A stretch of 64,000 nt of DNA from Planococcus shenhongbingii (GCF_030413635.1 NZ_CP129235.1:1860001-1924000); one strand, 5' to 3'. Counted from the stretch's first letter, positions 1-8,592 are shown. Program-made: numbers and translations. Notes: a model not told the origin generated them from the letters alone.

Positions 1-2
1 CT

Positions 3-329
3 ATTGCCCGCGCGTTGATCGGGCAGCCGGCTGTGCTGCTTTTAGATGAACCTTTTAGCGCACTGGATGCATTCACAAAAATGCAATTGCAGGACTTGTT
101 ATTGGAAATTCAAAAAAAGCAGCTTTCCACGATGGTGGTGGTGACGCATGACATTGACGAAGCGCTGTATTTATGTGACCGCATCTTCATCCTTGGCGGA
201 CAGCCGGGTTATCTGCAAGCGGAATTGACAGTGGAAGCTGCAAAACCAAGAAATCGCGGAAGTGCACTTCTTGCAGAAAAGAAATCAGAAATACTTAATC
301 TACTACAGAGTAAAAAGGTGGTCGAGTAA
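3..329 (+). CDS. ABC transporter ATP-binding protein, NitT/TauT type (3' part only)
   Basis: The gene enters from the left edge; only about 108 C-terminal codons are present. The sequence opens just after the ABC signature (IARAL), then shows Walker B (LLLDEPFSALD), and the H-loop histidine in VVVTHDIDEAL. The switch region and the tail about gene-product residues after it resemble the ATPases of nitrate/sulfonate/taurine/thiamine-precursor importers, which energise uptake across the membrane. The stop codon lies 1 base before the ATG of the acyl-CoA ligase, so the two are probably one operon. The substrate cannot be told from this fragment. Confidence 0.85.
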   Translation: MARALIGQPAVLLLDEPFSALDAFTKMQLQDLLLEIQKKQLSTMVVVTHDIDEALYLCDRIFILGGQPGYLQAELTVEAAKPRNRGSALLAEKKSEILNLLQSKKVVE

Positions 330-330
330 A

Positions 331-2049
331 ATGGCAAACAGTACAATTATCCAACCAAATAAAGGGCATTATAATATCGCGGAAGAATTACCATCTTGGG
401 AAGATTTCTCTTGGAAAGATATAGAGTCGAATTTCAGCTGGTCCCAAACAGGAAAAGTGAATATGGCATATGAATGTGTAGATCGCCATGTCGAAGCAGG
501 ATTTGGGGAAAAAACGGCCCTCCATTATATTGGAGAACAGGAAGAATACAAACTTACATATCGTGATTTGAAAGAAAAATCTGATCTATGGGCGACGGTG
601 TTAAAAAAACGCGGGGTGAAAAAAGGAGACTTCGTATTCGTGTTTTTGCCGAAGCACCCCGATTGCCATATTGCCATGCTTGCAGCCATTAAACTTGGTG
701 CTGTCGTCGGGCCGCTTTTTGAAGCATTTATGGAAGATGCCGTAAAAGAAAGAATCCAGGATTGCGGAGGCACTTTTTTAATCGCATCACCAGAACTGGT
801 GAAACGGGTCCAGCGGGAACAATTGCCGTCTTTGACAACCGTCTTTATTACCGCTGAACCGGAACAATGTACAGGAGATGAAATTTCTTTATTTGAAGAA
901 GCAAGGAATGTTGAAACAGAAGAAAATATTATTGAATGGGTGGACCTCGATCATGGATTGAATATCCATTATACAAGCGGTTCGACCGGTAAACCGAAAG
1001 GGATCATCCATGCACACCGGGCGATGATCCAGCAATACATCACCGGGCGATGGGTGCTGGATCTAAAAGAAGGCGATATTTATTGGTGCACGGCACATCC
1101 GGGATGGGTGACCGGGACCGTCTACGGAGTATTTGCCCCATTGCTGAACCGCACGACGACTGTCATTCACGGGGGCAGATTTGGCGCGGAAGAATGGTAT
1201 AACATCTTGGAGCGGACGGGTGTAACGGTCTGGTACAGTGCGCCGACGGCCTTCAGAATGCTGATGGCAGAAGGGGATAAACTGATTAGCAATTACGACC
1301 TATCAAAAATCCGGCATATTTTAAGCGTGGGAGAACCGCTTAATCCGGAAATTGTGAGATGGGGAATAGAGACACTTTCAAACCGCATCCACGATACGTG
1401 GTGGATGACGGAAACGGGAGCCCAGTTAATCGTTAACTTACCATCTGAAGCGATCAAGCCCGGATCAATGGGAAAACCGTTCCCAGGAATTGAAGCGGCT
1501 ATTTTAGGGGAGGATGGAGAAATTCTGGAAGCTGGAGCAGTCGGCCAATTGGCTTTAAAAGCAAACTGGCCTTCTCTTATGCGGGAAGTCTGGAAAGACC
1601 CAGCTAAATACTCCACGTATTTCCCTTTTGATGGATGGTATTTATCCGGTGATTTGGCAACGATCGACGAAACAGGATATGTCTTTTTCCAAGGAAGAAG
1701 TGACGACATGATCAACTCTTCGGGGGAAAGAATCGGGCCATTTGAAGTTGAAAGCAAGCTGATTGAACATCCGGCGGTTGCCGAAGTGGGCGTTATTGGA
1801 AAGCCGGATGCCGTAAGAGGGGAAATTGTGAAGGCCTTTATTGTCTTAAACAAAGAGTATCAGGAGAGTAAGGAATTATTAGAAGAATTGCGCTTATTTG
1901 TGCGCAGCGGGCTTGCTGCCCATGCTGCTCCGAGGGAAATTGAATTTCTCGAAGAGCTGCCCAAAACCCCGATCAGCGGAAAAGTGCTTCGCCGCGAATT
2001 AAAAGCCAGGGAAGCTAAGAATAGTTCAGATCTCTTGGTTAACAAGTAA
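331..2049 (+). CDS. acsA: Acetyl-CoA synthetase-like AMP-forming acyl-CoA ligase
   Basis: ANL-superfamily enzyme that activates acetate (or a related short acid) to acyl-AMP and then acyl-CoA in the cytoplasm. It has 572 codons, the length of Bacillus AcsA. Seen directly: the P-loop YTSGSTGKPKG near residue 214, the WWMTETG motif, YLSGDLA, and the C-terminal PISGKVLRREL with the catalytic/acetylatable lysine near residue 551. An upstream in-frame ATG at 262 lies inside the ABC gene; the start at 331 is preferred because AAGGTGG precedes it at suitable distance and AcsA homology begins there. It sits 1 base after the ABC ATPase, so acetate is the family default, but coupling to a transporter leaves another carboxylate possible. 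Confidence 0.85.
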   Translation: MANSTIIQPNKGHYNIAEELPSWEDFSWKDIESNFSWSQTGKVNMAYECVDRHVEAGFGEKTALHYIGEQEEYKLTYRDLKEKSDLWATVLKKRGVKKGDFVFVFLPKHPDCHIAMLAAIKLGAVVGPLFEAFMEDAVKERIQDCGGTFLIASPELVKRVQREQLPSLTTVFITAEPEQCTGDEISLFEEARNVETEENIIEWVDLDHGLNIHYTSGSTGKPKGIIHAHRAMIQQYITGRWVLDLKEGDIYWCTAHPGWVTGTVYGVFAPLLNRTTTVIHGGRFGAEEWYNILERTGVTVWYSAPTAFRMLMAEGDKLISNYDLSKIRHILSVGEPLNPEIVRWGIETLSNRIHDTWWMTETGAQLIVNLPSEAIKPGSMGKPFPGIEAAILGEDGEILEAGAVGQLALKANWPSLMREVWKDPAKYSTYFPFDGWYLSGDLATIDETGYVFFQGRSDDMINSSGERIGPFEVESKLIEHPAVAEVGVIGKPDAVRGEIVKAFIVLNKEYQESKELLEELRLFVRSGLAAHAAPREIEFLEELPKTPISGKVLRRELKAREAKNSSDLLVNK

Positions 2050-2613
2050 AGAACTGATCAATGATTCGATAATGAAAAATCGAAATATATGAGACACATT
2101 GAGTAGGAGTTGTGTTTACAGTAACGCCTGCTGCAAAAAAGAATGTATTTCAATTGCCCAATATTGTATTAATGGTAATGGCAGAGCGAATTGGAAGAGA
2201 ACAGTCCGGATGCGCAAAAAGATGTTTTTTGGAATCATTACCAGTTAATAGCCGGCCTTAAGAAAAAAACATTTTCTGTTTAGAAATTAAACTTTTAGCA
2301 TTAGACGAAAAAATATTACTGGGGGAGGAGAAAGCATGATTTAAAAGCAGGGGCATATTTTTGTTCGTAAACGTTTAGGAGAAGAGGGAACGTTCGTAAA
2401 GTGTTTAGGCACATTTACGAACGTTCTTTTTATTCTTTTTACAGCCATTTTGAAGCGTTCGGAAACGTGTACTTTTACGAACGGTTTTTTCTACGAAGAC
2501 TTAACATACTTATTAGAGAAATGCTATCTAAGGATTAATCAAAATCCTTTGTCTGTTAAAGCGTTTAAATGTATGTTATATTGTTTGCAAATAAAATTAA
2601 CAGGAGGCGTGGA
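2050..2613. other. Gene-free stretch with repeat element and XRE promoter
   Basis: No convincing gene. Around 2110-2260 short, stop-broken coding-like stretches could be relics but are not identifiable. From 2388 to 2487 there is a two-hairpin repeat element (listed separately). The last 100 bases carry the promoter and an AGGAGG ribosome site for the XRE-cupin gene. Confidence 0.5.
2388..2487 (+). repeat. Two-hairpin palindromic intergenic element, copy 1
   Basis: First hairpin: GAACGTTCGTAAA (2388-2400) pairs perfectly with TTTACGAACGTTC (2414-2426). A second, imperfect palindrome follows near 2453-2487, built on CGTTCG and ACTTTTACGAACG. The same two hairpins in the same order recur at 53174-53272, and truncated copies of the second hairpin occur near 27795, 28577, 37258 and 39238. 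It looks like a small non-autonomous mobile or REP-like repeat; it could also act as a terminator. Confidence 0.6.
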
Positions 2614-3171
2614 ATGGAAAACATTCAAGGGATTATTTCGAAAAACTTGGCCAATCTACGGAAACGAAGAAACCTTACACTCGATCAGGTTTCTGAAGCA
2701 ACCGGTGTCAGTAAAGCCATGCTGGCCCAAATTGAGAAAGGGAAATCGAATCCGACCGTGACGACTTTATGGAAAATCGCAAACGGCCTTCAAGTTTCCT
2801 TCACTTCCTTCATGACGGAAAGTGAACCTCAAGTCAACCAAATTAGTCTGACTGATATTGAACCCATCACGGACAATGAAGGCAATTATCGGGTCTATCC
2901 TTTTTTCCCTTTTCATCCGGATAAAAAATTCGAAATTTACATGACCGAATTGGAACCAGGTTGTTTTCATCTGGCCAAAACCCATTTGGGGGAGGAATAC
3001 ATCATCATGAAAAATGGGGAATTGACCATGGATCTTAAAGGTCAGCTCTTTACATTAAAATCAGGGGATGCCATTCAATTTTCCGGTACGGTTCCACACA
3101 GCTATAAAAATGAAACAGCAGAACCGGCCAGCTTTTTTATGCTGATGTTCTATCCTGAAAATGAAATCTGA
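2614..3171 (+). CDS. XRE-family regulator with C-terminal cupin
   Basis: One-component regulator of 185 residues. An N-terminal helix-turn-helix (about residues 10-65, with LTLDQVSEATGVSKAMLAQIEKG) is followed by a small-molecule-binding cupin barrel (about 105-185, with a HLGEEYIIMKNGEL core and a late HSYKNE metal/ligand motif). Such proteins usually repress a neighbouring transporter or catabolic gene. The start at 2614 follows AGGAGGCGTGGA; an upstream in-frame ATG at 2569 lacks a ribosome site. The oxidoreductase 48 bases downstream and the EamA exporter beyond it are plausible targets, but the ligand is unknown. Confidence 0.8.
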   Translation: MENIQGIISKNLANLRKRRNLTLDQVSEATGVSKAMLAQIEKGKSNPTVTTLWKIANGLQVSFTSFMTESEPQVNQISLTDIEPITDNEGNYRVYPFFPFHPDKKFEIYMTELEPGCFHLAKTHLGEEYIIMKNGELTMDLKGQLFTLKSGDAIQFSGTVPHSYKNETAEPASFFMLMFYPENEI

Positions 3172-3219
3172 AAAGACGCGGGCTAAACATAAGTGATTTA
3201 TCCATGAGGAGATGAAAAG

Positions 3220-3930
3220 ATGAACGTACTGATTGTGTATGCACATCCTGAACCGCAATCGTTCAATGGAGCGTTAAAGGACTTGGCAGTTTCAGAATTG
3301 ACAAAACTGGGTCATCAAATAAAAGTATCGGATTTGTACGCCATGAATTTCAAGGCGGTTGCCGACGGCGGTGATTTTCAGCAGCGGCAGGACGAACGCT
3401 TTTTGAAATATGCCGTTGAACAGAAACATGCGGTCAAAACTGAAAGTTTTTCACGCGATATTGAAGAAGAACAGGAAAAGCTGGTGTGGGCCGATTTTGT
3501 TATTTTCCAGTTTCCCATTTGGTGGTACTCCATGCCAGCCATCTTAAAAGGATGGTTTGACCGGGTGTATGCTTCGGGATTCATCTACACCAGAGAAAAC
3601 AGGTACGATTCGGGAGGCTTAAAAGGAAGAAAAGCCATGCTTTCTGTGACGACTGGAACGCCCAAAGGGGCATACATGCCGAACGGGATGGATGGCGACA
3701 TTCATGAAAAAATCCTCTATCATATCAATCATGGCATGCTCTACTTTTCGGGCATGCAGCCAGTCGAGCCATTCATCTCATGGACACCGTCACATGACGA
3801 AGAGGAACGGAAAATGTATTTGGAGGCGTACAAACAGCGGCTTCATTCTCTATCCGAACAACCCATCATTTCGTATCATCCGAAAGCCCATTACGATGAG
3901 AATCATCAATTGAAGAAAGAATACCAATAA
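3220..3930 (+). CDS. NAD(P)H-dependent oxidoreductase, flavodoxin-2 fold
   Basis: FMN/FAD-dependent two-electron quinone or nitro reductase of the MdaB/KefF/YwrO type, 236 residues. The N-terminus MNVLIVYAHPEPQSFNGAL is the phosphate-binding loop of this fold. FQFPIWWYSMPAILKGWFDRV (about residues 95-115) is the family's quinone-site signature, and LSVTTGTPKGAYMPNG lies near the second flavin loop. GAGGAGATGAAAAG precedes the ATG. It is co-directional with the XRE-cupin gene and likely cotranscribed. Family members protect against electrophiles and quinones; the true substrate cannot be read here. Confidence 0.85.
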   Translation: MNVLIVYAHPEPQSFNGALKDLAVSELTKLGHQIKVSDLYAMNFKAVADGGDFQQRQDERFLKYAVEQKHAVKTESFSRDIEEEQEKLVWADFVIFQFPIWWYSMPAILKGWFDRVYASGFIYTRENRYDSGGLKGRKAMLSVTTGTPKGAYMPNGMDGDIHEKILYHINHGMLYFSGMQPVEPFISWTPSHDEEERKMYLEAYKQRLHSLSEQPIISYHPKAHYDENHQLKKEYQ

Positions 3931-4011
3931 AGCAATCGCTCTGCACTTTAGCAATGAAGGTATACTTTATTTTTTATAGTTTTTATGAAGGCAGTGTGAA
4001 GGAGGAAACAC

Positions 4012-4917
4012 ATGAAACCTTTCCAAGCGGATTTACTAATGCTGCTGGTGACAATCGGATGGGGATCGTCTTATTTGTTTATGAAAATAGGAATTGATTC
4101 GCTTGGGGAATTCAACGTAATAGCGCTTCGATTCGGATTGGCATTTGTGCTGGCGGCGGGCCTCTTTTTTCGGCGATTCAGGGAAATTGATTGCCTTACC
4201 TTAAAATATGCAGCAATTCTTGGATTTATTCTATTCATCGTTTTCGTGTTAATCACGTTTGGATTGAACACGACCACCACGTCAAATGCAGGTTTTTTGG
4301 TCAGCTTGACTGTGGTATTTGTTCCGCTGATTACGGCTTTCTTATTGCGAAAAAAAGTTGAATTGAAAACGGCACTGAGTGTGATTCTTGCCATTACAGG
4401 AATCGGCTTCCTCACGATTCAACTGCCTTTGGTGTTTAATAGGGGCGACTTATTCTGTATGGGGGCTGCGCTTTTTTATGCCGCGCATATTATAGTGGTA
4501 AGTTCGGCAGCCAAGAAAGTAGATCCGTTAAACCTAGGGATTGCCCAGCTAGGCTTCACCGGTTTGTATGGGTTGATCTTTTCATTTATTTTCGAAGTGC
4601 CTGCCTGGCCCAGTACCACAACTAGCTGGCTTGCGATTCTTGCCTTAAGCATCTTTTGCAGTGCCATCGGATTCATTTTACAAATCATCGCCCAAAAATA
4701 CACGTCACCGACACGCACAGGACTGATGTTTTCGTTAGAGCCGGTTTTCGCAGCTTTATTTGGTTATGTATTTGCACAAGAAATATTACATGGCAAAGGA
4801 TATATCGGGGCAGCTCTTATTTTACTCAGTGTTGTCTTGTCGAGTAGCCAAAAGAAGAGCAGTCAATCAAAGCGAACAAGTGATATGCGAAACAGTGGAC
4901 GGAATTTATCGCAATGA
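4012..4917 (+). CDS. EamA/DMT-family membrane exporter
   Basis: Ten predicted membrane segments in two five-helix EamA repeats (about residues 5-135 and 150-280), 301 residues in all, the normal size for the drug/metabolite transporter superfamily. Characteristic stretches are WGSSYLFMKIGID near the N-terminus and SLEPVFAALFGYVFAQE in the second repeat. GAAGGAGGAAAC precedes the ATG. The last about 20 residues are polar and serine-rich. It follows the flavodoxin-fold reductase by 80 bases, so the two may be coexpressed; the exported metabolite is not inferable. Confidence 0.85.
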   Translation: MKPFQADLLMLLVTIGWGSSYLFMKIGIDSLGEFNVIALRFGLAFVLAAGLFFRRFREIDCLTLKYAAILGFILFIVFVLITFGLNTTTTSNAGFLVSLTVVFVPLITAFLLRKKVELKTALSVILAITGIGFLTIQLPLVFNRGDLFCMGAALFYAAHIIVVSSAAKKVDPLNLGIAQLGFTGLYGLIFSFIFEVPAWPSTTTSWLAILALSIFCSAIGFILQIIAQKYTSPTRTGLMFSLEPVFAALFGYVFAQEILHGKGYIGAALILLSVVLSSSQKKSSQSKRTSDMRNSGRNLSQ

Positions 4918-4948
4918 TATATAACTCGTCAATCACTAATATAAATCA

Positions 4949-4974
4949 GTTTACATATCATGGCGTTCACGGAA
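4949..4974 (+). repeat. GTTTACATAT intergenic element (divergent copy)
   Basis: GTTTACATATCA downstream of the EamA gene matches the left half of a 26-base element that recurs in intergenic DNA at about 27702, 37195, 39138, 41616, 55229, 57570 and 58192. The right half (TTATCGGAAG elsewhere) is poorly kept here. As in other copies, a hairpin follows. Confidence 0.4.
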
Positions 4975-5002
4975 ATGGTTAATGCCCTCAGTCCATAAGA
5001 AA

Positions 5003-5030
5003 AGAACTGTAGAATGATACCTACAGTTCT
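5003..5030 (+). terminator. Hairpin downstream of EamA gene
   Basis: AGAACTGTAG (5003-5012) pairs perfectly with CTACAGTTCT (5021-5030) over an 8-base loop. There is no U tract directly after it, so it is either a weak terminator or an mRNA 3'-end stabiliser. Confidence 0.4.
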
Positions 5031-5157
5031 CAATGAATGTCCGACGATCATCAAGTTTGAATCCAAACAGATAAGAAGCTTCAAGTTGTACAACAGTCCT
5101 AATGCTCATTAAAAAATGACTGCTGTTATTTTTAAAACTTTTTCCCGTCTGAAATCG

Positions 5158-5844
5158 TTACTTAATCCACTGCACAATATCCTTCATGTCTTTTCTTCCT
5201 CTAGGGAATTCAGGCTCATTTGCTCGGTAGCCAAACGCAACCATAGTCGATACAGCTAAATGACCATCCTCCAGTAAGTTTTCTTCCTCAAGAAGCTTTT
5301 GTACTTTATCACGATAAAACCCTTCTATTGGGCAAGAGTCAATTCCGAGTAACGCTGCTGCAGTCATCATATTGGCAAAGGGAATATAGGTTGACTTTCC
5401 AGCCCAATCCAACATTGTACGCTCATTTACTAGTGTATTTTGTTGATTTTCTTGGAAGTCCTTATACGCGTCTTTAATTTGATCATACATTTCAGCAGGG
5501 TATCCTACAACATTAAGCCATTGGTTTTTTAGATATTCTGAGTCGTACTTTGTATCCTTGATGGTTCTTGCAAGAATGATAACGAAATGGCTTGCAGTGG
5601 GCAGGGTGCCTTGTGCGCCCGGAGAAATTTCTTTTAGCTTTTCTCTGAATTCCGGGTTTTGAATAATGAGGAATTTCCAAGGCTCATAGCCACCTGAGCT
5701 TGGTGAAAGCCGGGCTGCTTCTAAGATGACATTAAAGTCATCCTCTGAGATTTTTTTTGTTGGATCAAAGGTTTTTATAGCACGTCTAAAATGAAACGCA
5801 TCCAGAATTTCTTGTCCTTTTATTGCTGTTTGTGTCATGTTCAA
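5158..5844 (-). CDS. Nitroreductase-family NAD(P)H oxidoreductase
   Basis: FMN-dependent nitroreductase of the NfsB/YfkO type, 228 residues, acting on nitroaromatics, quinones or similar in the cytoplasm. Seen: the FMN-binding ARLSPSSGGYEPWKF near residues 45-60 and SCPIEGF followed by the C-terminal GYRANEPEFPRGRK. AGGAAGTG precedes the ATG on the minus strand. It is divergent from a TetR regulator across a 288-base region carrying paired TCGCTTAAACAACA repeats, which suggests control by that regulator. Confidence 0.9.
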   Translation of the reverse strand: MNMTQTAIKGQEILDAFHFRRAIKTFDPTKKISEDDFNVILEAARLSPSSGGYEPWKFLIIQNPEFREKLKEISPGAQGTLPTASHFVIILARTIKDTKYDSEYLKNQWLNVVGYPAEMYDQIKDAYKDFQENQQNTLVNERTMLDWAGKSTYIPFANMMTAAALLGIDSCPIEGFYRDKVQKLLEEENLLEDGHLAVSTMVAFGYRANEPEFPRGRKDMKDIVQWIK

Positions 5845-5995
5845 ACACTTCCTCTTAGTTGTATTTAGGCAAGCTAGCCTTTACTGGCCTTTCCATTAAT
5901 AAGAAAAAATAGTGCGCTGCTATTTTTCTTATTTTTGAAGCGCTTGACCTATTCATCCAGTTGTCAAACAGTAAAAATGTAAAATGTAACATCTT

Positions 5996-6087
5996 TCGCT
6001 TAAACAACAGATGTTGTACACTAGATACTATAGGAAAGTTCATTTAGTATCAATCGTCAGGTTTGGTGTTTTATCGCTTAAACAACA
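5996..6087. promoter_or_regulatory. Candidate TetR operator region with direct repeats
   Basis: The 14-mer TCGCTTAAACAACA occurs twice (5996-6009 and 6074-6087) in the divergent nitroreductase-TetR intergenic region. The first copy overlaps a perfect palindrome ACAACA-GA-TGTTGT (6004-6017); the second is followed by TTGTTGT at 6099. This fits binding sites of the adjacent TetR protein controlling both genes; it is inference from position and symmetry. Confidence 0.5.
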
Positions 6088-6132
6088 AACACGTTAAATT
6101 GTTGTCTATGTAGAGGAAAGGGAGCGAGAAAT

Positions 6133-6717
6133 ATGGAAGCGTTGAAAGTAGATCCACGCATTATACGGACCAGAAAGTTGTTAATGGATGCTTTTATGAA
6201 AATAATTAAAAAGAAGGAGTTCAAAGACATTACAATAAATGATATTGCGGAGGAAGGAACCGTTAATCGCGCCACTTTTTATTCTCATTTTCAAGATAAG
6301 TACGACGTGATGGATGCGGCCATTACAGAAGATATAGAAGAAAGGCTTATTAAAAACTTGAGTCAATACGATAGGTTGAATGAAGAGACCATTGTAAAGG
6401 TTTTTTTGACATTAACTAAGTTTCATACAGAAAGAAGCGAAGAATTAAGTTCACAATGCAGAAGGAGTTATGAATCCTTTTATTCCATCATTGAACAAAA
6501 AGTAAAAAAAGAACTGGAAGAATTAGTTTACTCTCTCCTTGTAAAGCAGCAGCCGAAGCTGGATTCGGAAGCCTCAAAAATTGGTGCCGCTGTGTTGAGT
6601 TGGGGAATATACGGAGCATCTATAGATTGGCAACATAATAGTTCGTTATCAGCAGAACAATATATTAAAATAGCCTTACCTTTTATCGTGACGGAACTAA
6701 ATAATCTTAAAGGATGA
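6133..6717 (+). CDS. TetR/AcrR-family regulator
   Basis: Homodimeric repressor of 194 residues. The N-terminal helix-turn-helix runs about residues 8-60 (RTRKLLMDAFMKII ... ITINDIAEEGTVNRATFYSHFQDKYDV). The C-terminal ligand domain, about 80-190, is of the TetR_C_7 kind often linked to reductase or dehydrogenase genes. GGAAAGGGAGCGAG precedes the ATG. It lies divergent to the nitroreductase and directly upstream of the broken quinone oxidoreductase, so it probably governed both as an electrophile-response unit. Confidence 0.85.
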   Translation: MEALKVDPRIIRTRKLLMDAFMKIIKKKEFKDITINDIAEEGTVNRATFYSHFQDKYDVMDAAITEDIEERLIKNLSQYDRLNEETIVKVFLTLTKFHTERSEELSSQCRRSYESFYSIIEQKVKKELEELVYSLLVKQQPKLDSEASKIGAAVLSWGIYGASIDWQHNSSLSAEQYIKIALPFIVTELNNLKG

Positions 6718-6748
6718 TTATTGACCATGTATTTTTTCACCATATCCA

Positions 6749-6919
6749 TTGGACAGCACAGTACTGGCGCTGGCAATGCTTCCAGATGATAAAGCTGCTG
6801 GCTTTTTAGGCTCATTCTATCTTGCTTATGTCGGTCTTGTTGACCGTGCAGCACTAAAAGCAGGTGAAACGTTACTTGTATTAGGGGGATCCGGCCGAAC
6901 AGATGCAGCGGCCATACAA
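6749..6919 (+). pseudogene. Quinone oxidoreductase (zinc-type MDR), left fragment
   Basis: Encodes the region from about residue 105 of a medium-chain quinone oxidoreductase: AGFLGSFYLAYVGLVDRAALKAGETLLVLGG and the start of the nucleotide-binding fold, ending at AAAIQ. The first about 100 codons are absent; only about 30 bases separate it from the TetR stop. The reading frame resumes exactly at 19726, 12.8 kb away: joining GCGGCCATACAA to TTAGGCAAAGCACTT restores AAAIQLGKALGA in frame. The gene was therefore split by the serine-recombinase element. Confidence 0.85.
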
Positions 6920-7138
6920 TGGGAAAAATGCAGTGCAACCTCTTAGTAACACTGATATTAGAAGTTTTTTGTTTTTTGGTCAAGGGGAGATTAATTGAAT
7001 TCAAATAAATTGTAAAATATTAAATAGGATTTGGAGTTATCATAATATGTTTAGCAGTAAAAAAATTTACATTTTTAGATGAGTTTGTAAAATACTGTAG
7101 TACACTATAAATAGGGTAATAATATAGGGGTGAGAAGA

Positions 7139-7909
7139 ATGTCAGCACTTAGTAATGTAGACTTAGAGAAAGAATTAAAGAGTACTGAACATATAAGGAT
7201 TTATCCTTTAACAGTTAGTAATATTAAAGGGAGTACATATAACTTAACTGCCAGTGACTATGCATGGTCTCTATCTACAAAAGAAAGTATAGTAAGCAAT
7301 GGAGTAATAAAAATTCCGAAACATGATACAGGCATAATAGCTACTAAAGAAGTAATTTGGGTGTCTGAAAAAATCTCTGGCACATATCATTCAAAAGTTT
7401 CTATTGTAACAGCAGGTGGGGGACATATTGGTACTACTCTAGATCCTACATGGATGGGACATTCAATAATTGCAGTACACAACCATACTGATGATTTTTT
7501 AGAAATAGGTGTTGACTCAACTTTTGTATCAATAATGTTCCATTACCTACATTCTCCATCAACTAAAATTCAAGATAATTCTTTAAGCCAGATTGACCAT
7601 CTACACCAATTCAATCTAACTAGGACTCAAAAAGCTTATTTTGACACATCTTGGAAAAAAATCCCTGAAGATTTACAAAGAAAAGTTAAAATTGATACTG
7701 GTTATAAAGAATTAGAAAAAAATATGAAAAAAGATTACAATTTCAAAGCTTATTTTAGTATTTTTATAATTGCAGTAATAATCCTTAGTTGTCTATATGG
7801 TGCATCTAATGTTGATAAGGATAGTTTTTGGCATATTTTGCTACTTTTCATTCCTAATGCTGGTTTTTCTGGTATACTGGTTTATTATTTCATACAAAAT
7901 AAAAAATAA
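7139..7909 (+). CDS. dCTP deaminase/dUTPase-fold protein with C-terminal membrane anchor
   Basis: 256 residues. Residues about 15-150 look like the dCTP-deaminase/dUTPase beta-fold: [15 protein letters not shown] near the N-terminus, [21 protein letters not shown] in place of the substrate loop, then [20 protein letters not shown]. The canonical catalytic arginine-serine and glutamate positions are not obvious, so it may bind nucleotide without catalysis. Two hydrophobic segments follow (about residues 200-220 and 227-248), anchoring it in the membrane. ATG 7139 is chosen over GTG 7130 because GGGGTG stands 6 bases before it. It is cotranscribed with the dUTPase 11 bases downstream. Pairing of a membrane-bound nucleotide-fold protein with a dUTPase suggests nucleotide-pool sensing, which is inference. 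Confidence 0.65.
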   Translation: MSALSNVDLEKELKSTEHIRIYPLTVSNIKGSTYNLTASDYAWSLSTKESIVSNGVIKIPKHDTGIIATKEVIWVSEKISGTYHSKVSIVTAGGGHIGTTLDPTWMGHSIIAVHNHTDDFLEIGVDSTFVSIMFHYLHSPSTKIQDNSLSQIDHLHQFNLTRTQKAYFDTSWKKIPEDLQRKVKIDTGYKELEKNMKKDYNFKAYFSIFIIAVIILSCLYGASNVDKDSFWHILLLFIPNAGFSGILVYYFIQNKK

Positions 7910-7920
7910 GGGGTTTTATA

Positions 7921-8355
7921 ATGACTAAATTGCTTATAAAAAAACTACATCCAAAAGCAAAATTACCTGAGAAAGCTCATCAAACTGATGCAGGATTTGA
8001 TTTATTCTCTATTGAACAAAAGGAAATTCCAGCAGGAGAGACTAGACTAGTTAAAACAGGTATTTCATTGCAATTACCTGCTAGTACAGAGGCTCAAATT
8101 AGACCTAGAAGTGGTTTGGCTCTTAAACACAGTATTACTGTATTGAATTCTCCAGGAACCATAGATGAAGAGTACAGAGGGGAAATTGGTGTTATTCTCA
8201 TTAATCATGGGAAAGAAACATACATAGTAGAAGAACATATGAAAATAGCTCAAATGGTTATTAAGCCAGTTCTGCATGTTGACATTGAAGAAGCAACTGG
8301 TGACTTAACAGATTCTGATAGAGGTTCAGGTGGCTTTGGTTCTTCTGGGTATTAA
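7921..8355 (+). CDS. dut: Trimeric dUTPase
   Basis: Deoxyuridine 5'-triphosphate nucleotidohydrolase, hydrolysing dUTP to dUMP and pyrophosphate; 144 residues, normal for the family. All five motifs are visible: [15 protein letters not shown], the catalytic-Asp-bearing [22 protein letters not shown], and the glycine-rich [11 protein letters not shown] at the C-terminus. It follows the membrane dCTP-deaminase-like gene by 11 bases and is closed by a terminator at 8367, making a two-gene transcription unit. Mobile elements use dUTPases both for DNA metabolism and as signals to host or satellite proteins. Confidence 0.95.
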   Translation: MTKLLIKKLHPKAKLPEKAHQTDAGFDLFSIEQKEIPAGETRLVKTGISLQLPASTEAQIRPRSGLALKHSITVLNSPGTIDEEYRGEIGVILINHGKETYIVEEHMKIAQMVIKPVLHVDIEEATGDLTDSDRGSGGFGSSGY

Positions 8356-8366
8356 TAAAGGCATTT

Positions 8367-8393
8367 AGAGGCTGTACTCAGTCTCTTTTTTTT
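8367..8393 (+). terminator. Rho-independent terminator after dUTPase
   Basis: AGAGGCTG pairs with CAGTCTCT over a TACT loop (one G-T pair), followed by eight T. Confidence 0.85.
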
Positions 8394-8471
8394 GTAGGAA
8401 AAAAGGGGAGTATTATGTGAACAGAAGTAGATATATTGAATAGCTTAAGAATAATACTAGTAATTCTGACT

Positions 8472-8500
8472 ATACAATGGGGAAAATACAGATCAACACT
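8472..8500 (+). other. Sequence resembling the element's left end
   Basis: ATACAATGGGGAAAATACAG here resembles ATACAATGGGAAAAATGCAG at the left junction (6914-6933), and similarity continues for about ten more bases. It may mark a second, internal attachment-site half, as from tandem integration. Confidence 0.35.
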
Positions 8501-8563
8501 TTAAGTATTTTTAGTTTTACAAAGTCCTACATTATCAGTAAATTTTTATAAAAAATAGATCAA

Positions 8564-8592
8564 TTAAACTTTTTTGAATAAAATGTTATAAT
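8564..8592 (+). promoter_or_regulatory. Sigma-A-type promoter of TIR gene
   Basis: TTAAAC (8564-8569), 17-base spacer, TATAAT (8587-8592), 58 bases before the TTG start. Confidence 0.6.

Noticed and set aside
525..2045. Minus-strand ORFs opposite acsA
   Set aside because: Antisense frames of a well-supported gene, without ribosome sites or family motifs.
2390..2426. LexA/SOS box in the CGAAC/GTTCG words
   Set aside because: Spacing and flanks do not fit the Gram-positive LexA site; the symmetry belongs to a long hairpin repeated elsewhere.
6907..6945. Frameshift in the left oxidoreductase fragment before the element
   Set aside because: The apparent shift disappears when the element is removed at CAA; the divergent bases belong to the element.
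6528..7004. 158-codon minus-strand ORF over the tetR end and left junction
   Set aside because: Runs antisense to tetR and the quinone-oxidoreductase relic; composition not protein-like.
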